From contig NZ_JAIXTJ010000024.1 of NCBI RefSeq assembly GCF_027483985.1, forward strand, positions 62,001-126,000: 64,000 nt of DNA, given 5' to 3'. The position numbers and the translations under genes were made by a program. Of the stretch, positions 27,938 to 37,165 are shown piece by piece (positions within the stretch are counted from its first letter, which is position 1; every line of letters starts with the position of its first letter). The stretch comes from Flavobacterium sp. GTDB lineage: Bacteria; Bacteroidota; Bacteroidia; Flavobacteriales; Flavobacteriaceae. The notes beneath the pieces were generated by a model, which did no database searches, was not told where the DNA came from, and saw only the letters and a list, made by a program, of their open reading frames with translations.

Positions 27938-28606
27938 TTACTTTATATTTCTCAATGCTTCACGTTGACTTAAAGGTTTTAAGTTAGTTGAATTTACATA
28001 TTCTGTAACACCAATTGGATTAAAACGACTGTAATCTCTCAAAGCCCAACCAATTGCTTTTTGAATAAAAAACTCTTTAGATTCTTTATGTTTTTCGCAT
28101 TCCGATTTTAGTAAATCAAAATTGGTTTTTTCTTTATAACTCAATTGAAATAGTATAGCACTTCGGTTCAACCACATATTATTGGAGTTCGAAAAGCGTT
28201 CAATTACTTCATAAGTTTCATTTGGAAATTGTTGTAAATAGCCACCGAGCAAATATTTGGCAACAACATCAACTGAATCCCACCAAGAGTTTGTAGTAAT
28301 TAATTTTTCAATTAATTTAATATCCTCTAAAACATAGTTTTTCTTGAATTCTTTCACCAATAAATCGATAGCACATTGATGAAATTCTCGTTCATTTTTA
28401 TTGAATAATTCCCAAGCAATTGTTCTGAAATTTGCTTTAAGATCCGTTTTATACTTTTCATAATTGGTTTTGAAAATAGTTCTTCTTTCTTCGGTTTTAA
28501 TTCCTAAAAAAGAAAAATTATTTTTCATATAATTCTCCATCGGAATAGCTAGTTCTCGATTGGCTTTTAGATGTAAATCGTGTTCTAAATTTTGTATAAA
28601 GTTCAT
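27938..28606 (-). CDS. AlkD-like DNA alkylation repair protein
   Basis: The 222-residue all-helical protein belongs to the HEAT-like DNA glycosylase family. Visible are FLGIKTEERRTIFK, TNSWWDSVDVVAKYLLG (the Trp and Asp of the base-excision pocket), MWLNRSAILFQL and KAIGWALRDYSRFNP. Such enzymes remove 3- or 7-alkylated purines without base flipping. Its ATG overlaps the stop of the ACP phosphodiesterase gene by four bases, so translation is probably coupled. The two functions have no obvious link. Confidence 0.87.
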   Translation of the reverse strand: MNFIQNLEHDLHLKANRELAIPMENYMKNNFSFLGIKTEERRTIFKTNYEKYKTDLKANFRTIAWELFNKNEREFHQCAIDLLVKEFKKNYVLEDIKLIEKLITTNSWWDSVDVVAKYLLGGYLQQFPNETYEVIERFSNSNNMWLNRSAILFQLSYKEKTNFDLLKSECEKHKESKEFFIQKAIGWALRDYSRFNPIGVTEYVNSTNLKPLSQREALRNIK

Positions 28607-29190
28607 TCTAATTCTTTCAATTTTTCTTCACAATGCTTTCGTAATTCTTCAAAAAACAAAGTAAATTCTTCTTCAAATTCGGTATAAAATTCTTGAACTT
28701 CAACAATCGATTCTTGCATATGTGCGCGATGTTTAGTTCTGTAATCCATTTGAAATAAAATCATTTCTAATCCTGACAATGACGCGTAACTTACTAACCA
28801 ATTTCGAGCAATCATATAAGGTAACATTCCTTTCGTTTTTTCTGTTAGAATGTCGTAATTATCTTGAAGTAATTTGTAGAATTCATCTGCATAATCCTCT
28901 AATTTTTCATCAGAATAATTGTTCCAATTTTTAGCTAAAAAATGGTCATAAACTATATCCATAATCACACCAGAATAATGTCCATATTTTTCGTGTAATC
29001 TATGTTTACTTTTACGGTAAATGGGATGAGCATCAGTAAAAGTGTCAATATAACGATGTAAAAGAATACCTTTTCGAATTTCGTCTGGATAATCCAAATA
29101 ATGATGCCCACGAACACTATCAGCCATAAAATTTCCAATTTTAAGCAAATCGTTGTTTCCAGAAAGGTATATGTGAGCTAGGAAATTCAT
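28603..29190 (-). CDS. Acyl carrier protein phosphodiesterase (AcpH-like)
   Basis: The 195-residue protein matches the AcpH family: MNFLAHIYLSG at the N-terminus, NFMADSVRG, LHRYIDTFTDAHP, the metal-site-like stretch VIMDIVYDHFLAKNW, and ASLSGLEMIL. It should remove 4'-phosphopantetheine from holo-ACP, a turnover reaction of fatty-acid synthesis, in the cytosol. Length is normal. A period-8 repeat tract lies immediately before the ATG, and a matching inverted tract precedes divergent glmM. Confidence 0.88.
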   Translation of the reverse strand: MNFLAHIYLSGNNDLLKIGNFMADSVRGHHYLDYPDEIRKGILLHRYIDTFTDAHPIYRKSKHRLHEKYGHYSGVIMDIVYDHFLAKNWNNYSDEKLEDYADEFYKLLQDNYDILTEKTKGMLPYMIARNWLVSYASLSGLEMILFQMDYRTKHRAHMQESIVEVQEFYTEFEEEFTLFFEELRKHCEEKLKELE

Positions 29191-29192
29191 TA

Positions 29193-29236
29193 AATAGTTT
29201 AAAAGTTTAAGTGTTTATGAGTTTAAATGGTTTTGA
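29193..29236. repeat. Period-8 tract AGTTTAAA upstream of acpH
   Basis: On the plus strand AGTTTAAA-like octamers (AGTTTAAA, AGTTTAAG, TGTTTATG, AGTTTAAA) follow the acpH start codon at once. It is an inverted copy of the tract at 29348-29391. Confidence 0.75.
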
Positions 29237-29309
29237 ATCCATTCAACTATCAAAACGCTTCTTGAATTTATAATTGTTTTGTAAATATATTAATTCTTTC
29301 AATGTTTTA

Positions 29310-29339
29310 TTGAAAACCAAATCATAACTTTTATATTTG
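29310..29339 (+). promoter_or_regulatory. glmM promoter (TTG-N19-TATATTTG)
   Basis: TTG at 29310-29312 and TATATTTG at 29332-29339 are separated by exactly 19 bases, a full match to the Bacteroidota consensus. The period-8 repeat tract would form most of the glmM leader. Confidence 0.75.
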
Positions 29340-29347
29340 TATTTGAG

Positions 29348-29391
29348 ATGAGTTAACTCTTAAACTTTTAAACTCATAAACTTTTAAACAA
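29348..29391. repeat. Period-8 tract AACTTTTA in the glmM leader
   Basis: Octamers of the form AACTCTTA, AACTTTTA, AACTCATA repeat with a strict 8-base step. The tract is complementary to that at 29193-29236, so the two could pair. Confidence 0.75.
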
Positions 29392-29397
29392 AAAATA

Positions 29398-30786
29398 ATG
29401 ACTTTAATAAAATCAATATCAGGAATTCGTGGAACCATCGGTGGAAAAGTAGGTGATAATTTAACGCCAGTTGATGCAGTAAAATTTGCATCGGCTTATG
29501 GAACGTTTCTGAAAAATAATAGTTCTAAAGAAAAACTAACCGTTGTAATTGGTCGCGATGCCAGAATTTCGGGTTCAATGATTCATAATCTGGTTCAAAA
29601 TACATTAATTGGATTAGGGATAAATGTTATCGATTTAGGACTTTCAACAACACCAACCGTTGAAGTGGCTGTTCCTTTAGAAAAAGCAGATGGCGGAATC
29701 ATTTTAACGGCTTCTCATAATCCAAAACAATGGAATGCTTTGAAATTATTGAATGAAAAAGGCGAGTTTTTAAATGGTGCTGATGGTGCAAAAATTTTAG
29801 AAATTGCAGAAGCAGAAGCCTTTGATTTTGTTGATGTAGATTCGTTAGGAGAAATTACTACCAATGATTCTTATATGGATATTCACATTGATGAAGTTCT
29901 AGATTTACCTCTGGTGGATGCAGATTTGGTAAAAACCAAGAAATATAAAGTGGTTGTAGATGCTGTAAATTCTACAGGTGGAATTGTAATTCCGAATTTG
30001 TTGGAACAAATGGGCGTTGAAGTGGTAAAGTTATACTGCGAACCAAATGGTCATTTTCCGCACAATCCAGAACCTTTGAAAGAACATTTGGGTGACATTT
30101 GTAAATTGGTTGTAGAAGAAAAAGCCGATTTCGGAATTGTAGTTGATCCAGATGTTGATAGATTGGCGTTTATATCAAATGATGGAGAAATGTTTGGCGA
30201 AGAATATACTTTGGTAGCGATTGCTGATTATGTTTTGAGTAAAACACCAGGAAATACGGTTTCTAATATGAGTTCGTCTCGAGCATTGAGAGATATTACC
30301 AACAAACATAACGGAAGTTATCAAGCAAGTGCTGTTGGTGAAGTAAATGTGGTAGAATTAATGAAAGCTACCAATGCAATAATCGGTGGTGAAGGAAACG
30401 GCGGAATCATTTATCCAGAATTACATTACGGAAGAGATAGTTTGGTAGGAGTAGCATTGTTCTTGACTTATTTAGCAAATCAAGAAAAAACAGTTGCCGA
30501 ATTACGAGCAAGTTATCCGCAATATTATATGAGTAAAAACAAAATTGAATTAACACCTCAAATCGATGTAGATGCCATATTAGTTGCGATGACTGAAAAG
30601 TACAAAAATGAGGAAATCAACACAATCGATGGTGTGAAAATTGATTTCGCTACTGAATGGGTTCATTTAAGAAAATCAAATACAGAACCGATTATCAGAA
30701 TTTATACAGAAGCTCCAACACAAGCTGAAGCTGATACATTAGCTTTTAGAATCATTGATGAAATAAAAGCAGTTGCTGGAATATAA
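29398..30786 (+). CDS. glmM: Phosphoglucosamine mutase
   Basis: This enzyme interconverts glucosamine 6- and 1-phosphate on the way to UDP-GlcNAc for peptidoglycan and lipopolysaccharide. The 462-residue protein has the four alpha-phosphohexomutase parts: the phosphoserine loop TASHNPKQWNALK (about 99-111), the metal loop DPDVDRLAF (about 250-258), the sugar loop GGEGNGGIIYPE, and the C-terminal phosphate-binding RKSNTEPIIRIYTEA. Family members such as ManB or Pgm have a similar layout, so the substrate is by closest motif fit. It has its own promoter and terminator. Confidence 0.88.
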   Translation: MTLIKSISGIRGTIGGKVGDNLTPVDAVKFASAYGTFLKNNSSKEKLTVVIGRDARISGSMIHNLVQNTLIGLGINVIDLGLSTTPTVEVAVPLEKADGGIILTASHNPKQWNALKLLNEKGEFLNGADGAKILEIAEAEAFDFVDVDSLGEITTNDSYMDIHIDEVLDLPLVDADLVKTKKYKVVVDAVNSTGGIVIPNLLEQMGVEVVKLYCEPNGHFPHNPEPLKEHLGDICKLVVEEKADFGIVVDPDVDRLAFISNDGEMFGEEYTLVAIADYVLSKTPGNTVSNMSSSRALRDITNKHNGSYQASAVGEVNVVELMKATNAIIGGEGNGGIIYPELHYGRDSLVGVALFLTYLANQEKTVAELRASYPQYYMSKNKIELTPQIDVDAILVAMTEKYKNEEINTIDGVKIDFATEWVHLRKSNTEPIIRIYTEAPTQAEADTLAFRIIDEIKAVAGI

Positions 30787-30795
30787 TTTAAAAAT

Positions 30796-30821
30796 AAAAC
30801 CCTGAGATAGCTCAGGGTTTT
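30796..30821. terminator. Terminator between glmM and selO
   Basis: The arms AAAACCCTGAG and CTCAGGGTTTT enclose a 4-base loop, with T runs on the plus side. It lies between convergent genes and can serve both. Confidence 0.92.
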
Positions 30822-30827
30822 GTTTTT

Positions 30828-32393
30828 TTATGAACTACAAGAAAGCATTGAACATCCAATTTTTATTCTTGCCCATTCAGGTCTTTTAGCAAACCATTTT
30901 TCGAATTCCGCTTGTTCTTCGTAGGGTTTTTTTAATACTTCGTGCAACTCACTAATTATAGTATAATCGTCATCATTTGCTGCATCAATAGCCAATTGAG
31001 CCATATAATTTCTTAAAACATATTTTGGATTTACAGCATTCATTTTTTCTTTACGAATGGCATCAGTATTTTCTTCTATGCCTATTCGGTTGATGTATTT
31101 ACCAAACCAATTTCCCCAATTTTCGGCAATCGAAGTTGCGATTTCTTTTGGATTGTAAAACGCATTGTTCACAATCGAAATTCCGTCTTTTGCACTAGTA
31201 TCTTTTTTAATAGTACTCAATGACCTAAAAAAAATGGTCATATCCGTTTCCGACAATTGTAAAACTTGTTCTAAATCGGCTATTAATTTTTCATCATTTT
31301 CATTTTGTTTTTCTAGCCCAAGTTTTGATTTCATCATTTCGATATATTCAATATCAAAAGTCGTTTTGAAATCATTTAGAATTTTTTCCAAGTCAGCTGC
31401 TTCTTCAATTAAAGGATATAAGGCATTAGCCAACTGAAATAAATTCCATTGTGCTACATCAGGTTGATTTCCAAATCGGTATCTTCTATGTGCTTTATCC
31501 GTTGTATTCGGCGTCCAATCAGGATTATAATCTTCCAACCAACCATACGGCCCAAAGTCTATTGTTAGTCCTAAAATCGACATATTATCAGTATTCATTA
31601 CGCCGTGAACAAATCCAACACGTTGCCAATCAATAATCATTTTACGGGTATTTTCAGCAACTAATTTGAAGAATTCAATGTACTTTTCTTTTCCTTCCGA
31701 TTGAATGATAGGATAATGATATTTGATAGTAAAATCGGTTAGTTTCTTTAAATTTTCAATATCATTTTGGGCCGAAAAAAGTTCGAAATTTCCAAATCTA
31801 ATAAACGTTGGCGCAACTCTACAGACCACAGCACCTTTTTCATAATCGGCATTTCCGTCATACATCACATCACGTAATACTTCATCTCCAGTAAGAATTA
31901 ATGACAACGAACGAGTAGTTGGTACGCCCAAATAATGCATAGCTTCACTGCATAGATGTTCTCTAATTGAAGAACGCAACACTGCCAAGCCATCAGCACG
32001 ACGCGAGTAAGGTGTACTTCCTGCTCCTTTCAATTGCAGCATCCAATTTTGGTTATTATGGTTGACTTCACCTAAAACAATAGCGCGTCCATCGCCAAGT
32101 TGACCTGCCCAATTTCCAAATTGATGTCCTGCATAAGCCATCGCGTAAGGACGAGAATCAGTTAGTACTTTTGTGCCAGAAAAGAGCTCCAAAAAATCAT
32201 TTGATTGCATTTTTTCTTTTGAAATACCAATTAAATCAGCAACTTCTTCCGTAGCGTGCACAAGTTTTGGTTTGGATGGAATTCTCGGATTTACATACGA
32301 AAAAGCAGCATTTAAAACCTGACGAGTAACATTGGTTTCATTAACATCGGCAGGCAATTCTGCACTAAATCTATTGTTTGTTTTCAACTGCAT
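30828..32393 (-). CDS. selO: SelO/YdiU-family protein adenylyltransferase
   Basis: SelO is a pseudokinase-fold enzyme that moves AMP from ATP onto Ser, Thr or Tyr of partner proteins during oxidative stress. The 521-residue protein has YAGHQFGNWAGQLGDGRAI, LQLKGAGSTPYSRRADG, REHLCSEAMHYLGVPTTRSLSL and VHGVMNTDNMSILGLTIDFGPYGW. The last of these carries the catalytic Asn and Asp (NTDN, DFG). It ends in SCSS, the redox Cys position that is selenocysteine in animals. Length is typical. It is monocistronic. Confidence 0.95.
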   Translation of the reverse strand: MQLKTNNRFSAELPADVNETNVTRQVLNAAFSYVNPRIPSKPKLVHATEEVADLIGISKEKMQSNDFLELFSGTKVLTDSRPYAMAYAGHQFGNWAGQLGDGRAIVLGEVNHNNQNWMLQLKGAGSTPYSRRADGLAVLRSSIREHLCSEAMHYLGVPTTRSLSLILTGDEVLRDVMYDGNADYEKGAVVCRVAPTFIRFGNFELFSAQNDIENLKKLTDFTIKYHYPIIQSEGKEKYIEFFKLVAENTRKMIIDWQRVGFVHGVMNTDNMSILGLTIDFGPYGWLEDYNPDWTPNTTDKAHRRYRFGNQPDVAQWNLFQLANALYPLIEEAADLEKILNDFKTTFDIEYIEMMKSKLGLEKQNENDEKLIADLEQVLQLSETDMTIFFRSLSTIKKDTSAKDGISIVNNAFYNPKEIATSIAENWGNWFGKYINRIGIEENTDAIRKEKMNAVNPKYVLRNYMAQLAIDAANDDDYTIISELHEVLKKPYEEQAEFEKWFAKRPEWARIKIGCSMLSCSS

Positions 32394-32532
32394 TTAAAGG
32401 GAATTTATCATACAAATTTACTTCTTTTTAGCCATCTTTTTATTAGAAATAAGTTAATATATAAACCAGAATATAAAAAAACAGTAATAAAATGTATATT
32501 TGAAATTTAGTAGCTTTAACCATTCTTTTTCT

Positions 32533-34140
32533 ATGAATTATAAATTATTTGCAAACTATTTTTCACGTTGTTTAATACTATTATTTATTTCATTAGCTGC
32601 AATTAGTTGTGTATCTGTAAAGGAGTACAATAAAAAATTAGCACAACCAATTTCTGAAAAGGAGTTAGTAAAAGATGTTAGTTATGTTCAAAAAAAGTTA
32701 GAAAAATTACATCCTAATTTATATACGTACATTTCTAAAGAAGCTTTAAATAACAAGTTTGATAGTGTTCGCAAAGTTTTAGTCAAACCAATTACTGCCT
32801 CTGATTTTTTCTTGTTAATTAGTCCGGTTGTTGCTTCTGTTAAACAAGGACACATGAGTATGTCACTTCCAACCAAACGAATAAGTAAAAAAGAGCAAAA
32901 ACGCTTGGCAAAAGCAGGACTTGGTCCTTTATCTCAATTTGAGTTCGAATGGATGAATGAAAAATTATATGTCATTAAAAATAAATCAAAGCAAAAGTCA
33001 ATTGCTCTTGGCGCTGAGGTTTTGAGTATAAATAATATTACTCCGCAACAACTTCACAATAAATATAAAACGACTTATACCTCTGACGGATTGAACAAAA
33101 CCTATTTAAAAAGAGCCTTTTCAAAGCGTTTTACGTCTTATTTGACAAATGAAATAGGCATTAACGATAGTTTGAACTACGTTTTTAAACAAAATGATTC
33201 TTTGAAAGAAATTGTTGTAAATCGGTTGAAAGTTGAAATCAAAGAGAAAAATAAATCAAAAGATAAAGCAACTAATGCAAAAGAAACTACTCCAAAAAAT
33301 GAAAAGCAATTGGTTGAAACCAAAAGAGAAAAACGTATTTTTGGATATGATGAAACTACTAAAACTTTCAGTAAAAAACTTTCCTTTGTAGCTTCAGATA
33401 GTAGTATTGCGGTGCTTAAAATTAAAGATTTTTCTAAAGGAAACTTTCGAAAAGCTTACAAATCTTTTTTTGAAGATTTAAAGAACAAAAATGTAAAAAC
33501 CCTTATTTTAGACTTAAGAAATAATCCAGGCGGAAGAGTTGTCGATGCCGTTGATTTATATTCTTATTTAACTGCTGGTGAGTTTCAAATGCTGCAGCCT
33601 GCACAAGTTGTTTCTAAAACTAGTTTGTGGAAATTAGGTATGTTTGATAGAATTCCCAAGATTTTATATCCATTAGCAGCAATTGGATATCCTTTTTATA
33701 TGGGATTTTCAACTATCAGAACTAAAAAAAATGATGATGGATCTTACACCTATTCTTTGGTTGGCTCTCAAAAGAGACAAAATAAAACTAACTATTTTTC
33801 GGGTAAAATTTATGTTTTAATCAACGGGAATAGCTTCTCTGCGGCTTGTTTGGTTTCATCAGCATTAAAAGCAAACAAAGAAGTAATTTTTGTAGGTGAA
33901 GAAACTGGTGGCGCTTTCAATTCAACAGTGGCTGGTTTATTGCCAATTGTTCAACTGCCTAATTCTAATTTATCGTTGCGCATTGGTTTAATGGATATCG
34001 GAACAACCAATAAAACAGAAGTTTTTGGGCGAGGTGTCTTTCCTGATAAAGAAATTGTACCAACATTAAACGATAAAATCCAAAACAAAGATCCAGAAAT
34101 GGAGTGGATTTTGAATGATATCAAATTGAAAAACAAATAG
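32533..34140 (+). CDS. S41-family (tail-specific) peptidase, lipoprotein
   Basis: The 535-residue protein has a lipoprotein signal (LILLFISLAAISCVS). A helical N-terminal part and a PDZ-like segment (KSIALGAEVLSINN) come before the S41 core, with LDLRNNPGGRVVDAVDLYSYL, the nucleophile region INGNSFSAACLVSSAL and EETGGAFNS. This is the tricorn/CPBP-type S41 layout. It probably degrades peptides in the periplasm. A Lys- and Glu-rich insertion (about 240-275) is unusual and looks disordered. I chose the ATG at 32533 because the upstream TTG overlaps a TATATTTG -7 box. Confidence 0.85.
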   Translation: MNYKLFANYFSRCLILLFISLAAISCVSVKEYNKKLAQPISEKELVKDVSYVQKKLEKLHPNLYTYISKEALNNKFDSVRKVLVKPITASDFFLLISPVVASVKQGHMSMSLPTKRISKKEQKRLAKAGLGPLSQFEFEWMNEKLYVIKNKSKQKSIALGAEVLSINNITPQQLHNKYKTTYTSDGLNKTYLKRAFSKRFTSYLTNEIGINDSLNYVFKQNDSLKEIVVNRLKVEIKEKNKSKDKATNAKETTPKNEKQLVETKREKRIFGYDETTKTFSKKLSFVASDSSIAVLKIKDFSKGNFRKAYKSFFEDLKNKNVKTLILDLRNNPGGRVVDAVDLYSYLTAGEFQMLQPAQVVSKTSLWKLGMFDRIPKILYPLAAIGYPFYMGFSTIRTKKNDDGSYTYSLVGSQKRQNKTNYFSGKIYVLINGNSFSAACLVSSALKANKEVIFVGEETGGAFNSTVAGLLPIVQLPNSNLSLRIGLMDIGTTNKTEVFGRGVFPDKEIVPTLNDKIQNKDPEMEWILNDIKLKNK

Positions 34141-34163
34141 TTTTGTAGTTTTTTAGTGTATTG
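34138..34163. repeat. Period-8 tract starting at the S41 stop codon
   Basis: Starting with the stop TAG, octamers TAGTTTTG, TAGTTTTT and TAGTGTAT follow each other. The tract is short but again in register with a TAG stop. Confidence 0.55.
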
Positions 34164-34190
34164 AATAATTATCAAAAATCATTATATTTG
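34161..34190 (+). promoter_or_regulatory. Promoter of the class-V aminotransferase gene (TTG-N19-TATATTTG)
   Basis: TTG (34161-34163) and TATATTTG (34183-34190) are 19 bases apart. The -7 box ends 17 bases before the ATG at 34208. Confidence 0.75.
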
Positions 34191-34207
34191 AACTCAAATT
34201 TATTGCA

Positions 34208-35695
34208 ATGACTTCAATTGAAACTACAACCGCTTTAGAACTTTATTTTCAACAATTTCGTGAGAATATTATCGGAATTGATCAAGAGTTTGAATCACCT
34301 TTTGGTAAGAAAAAAATTATTTATACCGATTGGACAGCAAGTGGTAGACTTTACAGACCAATTGAAGAGAAGTTAATGAATGAATTTGGACCATTTGTTG
34401 CTAATACACATACTGAAACTACTGTTTCCGGAACAGCAATGACAATGGCTTATCACGAAGCGAAGCATATTATTAAACATCACGTTAATGCCAACGAAGA
34501 TGATATTTTAATCAATACTGGTACAGGAATGACCGGAGTTGTGAACAAATTTCAACGAATTCTTGGATTAAAGCTTCCCGAAAATATTAAAGAGTTTACT
34601 TCAATTCCAAAAGAGTTAAAACCAATTGTTTTTATTTCTCATATGGAACATCACTCTAATCAAACTTCTTGGCTAGAAACAATAGCTGATGTTGAAATTA
34701 TTCCTGCAAATGAAGATGGTTTATTTTCTATTGAAAATTTAAAAATTTTATTAGACAAATATAAGGATAGAAATTTCAAAATTGCCTCTATCACATCGTG
34801 CTCTAATGTAACTGGAATCAAGACGCCATACCACGATGTTGCTAAAGTTATGCATCGAAATGGCGGTGTGTGTTTTGTTGATTTTGCTTGTTCTGGACCT
34901 TATGTTAACATCAATATGCACCCAGAAGATGCTGAAAGTTATCTTGACGCAATTTTCTTTTCTCCTCATAAATTTCTTGGCGGACCAGGAACATCAGGTG
35001 TACTGATTTTTAATAAAAATTTATATAAAAATAATGTTCCCGATTGTCCCGGCGGCGGAACTGTGAGTTGGACAAATCCTTGGGGTGAACATAAATATAT
35101 TGACAATATTGAAGAAAGAGAAGATGGCGGAACACCTGGTTTTTTACAAGTTATCAAAACCGCGTTAGCCATTCAATTGAAAGAAAAAATGGGAGTCAAA
35201 AATATTTTAGATAGAGAACACGAAATTGTAGACTATATTTTTGATGACCTAAGTCAATTTGATAATATAAAAATTTTAGCCAAAGAACATCAAGATAGGT
35301 TAGGAGTAATTTCATTTTATATTGATGATTTACATTATAATTTAGGTGTGAAATTATTAAACGATCGCTTCGGAATTCAAACACGTGGCGGTTGCAGTTG
35401 CGCAGGTACTTATGGACATTTCCTTTTACACGTAGATAAAGAAACTTCTAGCGATTTAGTTTGTTTGATTACATCTGGTGATTTAATTCGGAAACCAGGT
35501 TGGATCAGAATGTCAATTCATCCAACAACTACTTCAGAAGAGATTAAGTATGTTTGTGATAGCATTAAAGAACTAGCACAACATCACAAAGAATGGGAAA
35601 GCGATTATGTTTACAACGGAAAAAATAATGAATTTGTTCACAAAAGAGCAACTTCATCCGAAAAAGAAATGGTCCATAGCTGGTTTACTATGTAA
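34208..35695 (+). CDS. Class-V aminotransferase-fold PLP enzyme (cysteine desulfurase-like)
   Basis: The 495-residue protein shows the class-V PLP fold: TDWTASGRLYRPIE, the cofactor-ring segment MEHHSNQTSW (about 142-151), CFVDFACSGPYV with the pyridine-binding Asp, and the Schiff-base Lys in SPHKFLGGPG (about 253-262). A Cys-rich loop RGGCSCAGTYGHFLL recalls the active-site Cys of group-II cysteine desulfurases. It lacks SufS-length features at the C-terminus and has no suf genes next to it. The reaction (desulfurase, selenocysteine lyase or other lyase) is open. It has its own promoter and terminator. Confidence 0.82.
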   Translation: MTSIETTTALELYFQQFRENIIGIDQEFESPFGKKKIIYTDWTASGRLYRPIEEKLMNEFGPFVANTHTETTVSGTAMTMAYHEAKHIIKHHVNANEDDILINTGTGMTGVVNKFQRILGLKLPENIKEFTSIPKELKPIVFISHMEHHSNQTSWLETIADVEIIPANEDGLFSIENLKILLDKYKDRNFKIASITSCSNVTGIKTPYHDVAKVMHRNGGVCFVDFACSGPYVNINMHPEDAESYLDAIFFSPHKFLGGPGTSGVLIFNKNLYKNNVPDCPGGGTVSWTNPWGEHKYIDNIEEREDGGTPGFLQVIKTALAIQLKEKMGVKNILDREHEIVDYIFDDLSQFDNIKILAKEHQDRLGVISFYIDDLHYNLGVKLLNDRFGIQTRGGCSCAGTYGHFLLHVDKETSSDLVCLITSGDLIRKPGWIRMSIHPTTTSEEIKYVCDSIKELAQHHKEWESDYVYNGKNNEFVHKRATSSEKEMVHSWFTM

Positions 35696-35700
35696 AATAA

Positions 35701-35734
35701 AAAAAAGCGATTATCAAATGACAAACGCTTTTTT
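35701..35734 (+). terminator. Terminator after the class-V aminotransferase gene
   Basis: AAAAAAGCG and CGCTTTTTT form the stem base. Imperfect pairing continues inside (ATTATCA against TGACAAA). It is followed by a T run. Confidence 0.75.
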
Positions 35735-35754
35735 TATGACAAATATTTTAATTT

Positions 35755-35840
35755 TGAACACTGAACACTGAACACTGAACACTGAACACTGAACACTGAA
35801 CACTGAACACTGAACACTGAACACTGAACACTGAACACTA
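35755..35840. repeat. Perfect heptamer array (TGAACAC)x12 abutting the ilvE stop
   Basis: Twelve exact copies of TGAACAC occupy 35755-35838. On the minus strand the array begins in register with the ilvE stop as TAGTGTT followed by CAGTGTT units. There are no spacers, so it is a tandem microsatellite and not a CRISPR array. Copy number probably varies between strains. Confidence 0.97.
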
Positions 35841-36905
35841 TATCTTCACCGTCCAACCAAAAGTATCTTCAGCTAATTTGTATTGAATATTAGTTAAATC
35901 CTGTTTCAATTGCGAAGCAAATGATTTTTCAAGTTTTGGCAATTGGTATTCTGTTCCTTGATAAGCAAATGCTACAATTGGACTTACCACAGCAGCAGTT
36001 CCGGCTCCAAAAATTTCCTTTAAACTTCCATCTTGGGCTGCAGTAACAAGCTCATCTACTAAAACCGAACGAACTTCAACATTTAAACCATCACGCTTAG
36101 CAAGGTCTATCAAACTTTTTCTTGTCACACCATCCAAAATACGTTCACTTGTTGGAGCAGTATATAATGTATCATTAATTCGGATGAAAACATTCATTGT
36201 TCCAGCTTCTTCAAGTTTAGTATGGGTGGCATCGTCGGTCCAAATGATTTGTTGGTATCCTTTATCGTTGGCTAATTTTGTTGGATAAAATTGTGCAGAA
36301 TAATTACCTGCGGCTTTAGCAGCACCAATTCCACCATTAGCTGCACGACTATAATGTTCGGCAATAATCACTTTTACTTCACCTGAATAATATGATTTTG
36401 CAGGTGAGAGAATAATCATAAAGCGATATTCATTGGAAGGTTGCGCGATAACTCCGTGACCTGTTGCAATCATAAAAGGACGTAAATATAAAGTATTTCC
36501 TAATCCTTTTTGAACCCATTTTCTATCTAAATCAACCACAGTTTTCAAACCTTCCATAAAGATATTTTCTGGAACTTCTGGCATTGCCATTCTTTTAGCC
36601 GACTTGTTAAAACGTTTTAAGTTTTCATCAGGGCGAAACAACCATACATCATCTTGTTCATCTTTGTAGGCTTTCATACCTTCAAAAATGGCTTGACCAT
36701 AATGAAAAACTTTAGCAGACGGATCAATTAAAAAAGGTTCATAAGGCTGAATTACAGGTTTTTGCCAAGCACCATCTTTAAAATCGCAAACCAACATATG
36801 ATCGGTGAAAATATTTCCAAAGGTTAAATTTTCAAAATCTACAGCGTCAATTTTTGAGGATGAGGCTTTAACTATATCGATTTCGATAGTGTTATTTAGA
36901 GTCAT
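35838..36905 (-). CDS. ilvE: Branched-chain amino acid aminotransferase
   Basis: This class-IV PLP enzyme interconverts Leu, Ile and Val with their 2-oxoacids. The 355-residue protein is of the longer eukaryote-like type: FHYGQAIFEGMKAYK, FRPDENLKRFNKSAKRMAMP, the catalytic Lys in GAAKAAGNYSAQF (about 193-205), EEAGTMNVFI and the phosphate-binding GTAAVVSPI. It supplies the substrates of the fused E1 enzyme at 9.5-12 kb. Its stop codon is the first base triplet of the 12-copy heptamer array, so the repeat forms the whole 3' leader of this message. Confidence 0.95.
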   Translation of the reverse strand: MTLNNTIEIDIVKASSSKIDAVDFENLTFGNIFTDHMLVCDFKDGAWQKPVIQPYEPFLIDPSAKVFHYGQAIFEGMKAYKDEQDDVWLFRPDENLKRFNKSAKRMAMPEVPENIFMEGLKTVVDLDRKWVQKGLGNTLYLRPFMIATGHGVIAQPSNEYRFMIILSPAKSYYSGEVKVIIAEHYSRAANGGIGAAKAAGNYSAQFYPTKLANDKGYQQIIWTDDATHTKLEEAGTMNVFIRINDTLYTAPTSERILDGVTRKSLIDLAKRDGLNVEVRSVLVDELVTAAQDGSLKEIFGAGTAAVVSPIVAFAYQGTEYQLPKLEKSFASQLKQDLTNIQYKLAEDTFGWTVKI

Positions 36906-37112
36906 TAATTTGTATTTATTTTTCTATTATTCTCGTATAAACCTCACTATGAGAATATTATAAAAAAATATTAGATGTTATTTAGTTTTTGCTAAACTAA
37001 TAAAAAAATGATTTGATTTGGTAATCCTTAAGAATTATTTATTCACTATTTATTGTTCTTATCAACTATTTAATTTTATGTTATAAATAGTGAAAAATTG
37101 CAATTATCTGCT

Positions 37113-37120
37113 TAATTTTG
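37113..37120 (+). promoter_or_regulatory. -7 box TAATTTTG upstream of the DUF4920 gene
   Basis: TAATTTTG fits TAnnTTTG and lies 45 bases before the ATG at 37166. The nearest TTG is only 12 bases upstream, so the -33 part is unclear. The rest of the 260-base gap from 36906 is AT-rich with nothing recognisable. Confidence 0.4.
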
Positions 37121-37165
37121 TTGGAAATAAATTAGAAATAAAACCAATTACATAAATTTAGAACT

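Noticed and set aside
34208..35695. SufS cysteine desulfurase
   Set aside because: The fold and Cys loop fit loosely, but no suf genes are adjacent and the overall pattern is unlike SufS, so only a general class-V name is given.
35755..35840. Short regular repeats as a possible CRISPR array
   Set aside because: Units are 7 bp, directly adjacent and without spacers, and there are no cas genes. It is a tandem heptamer tract.
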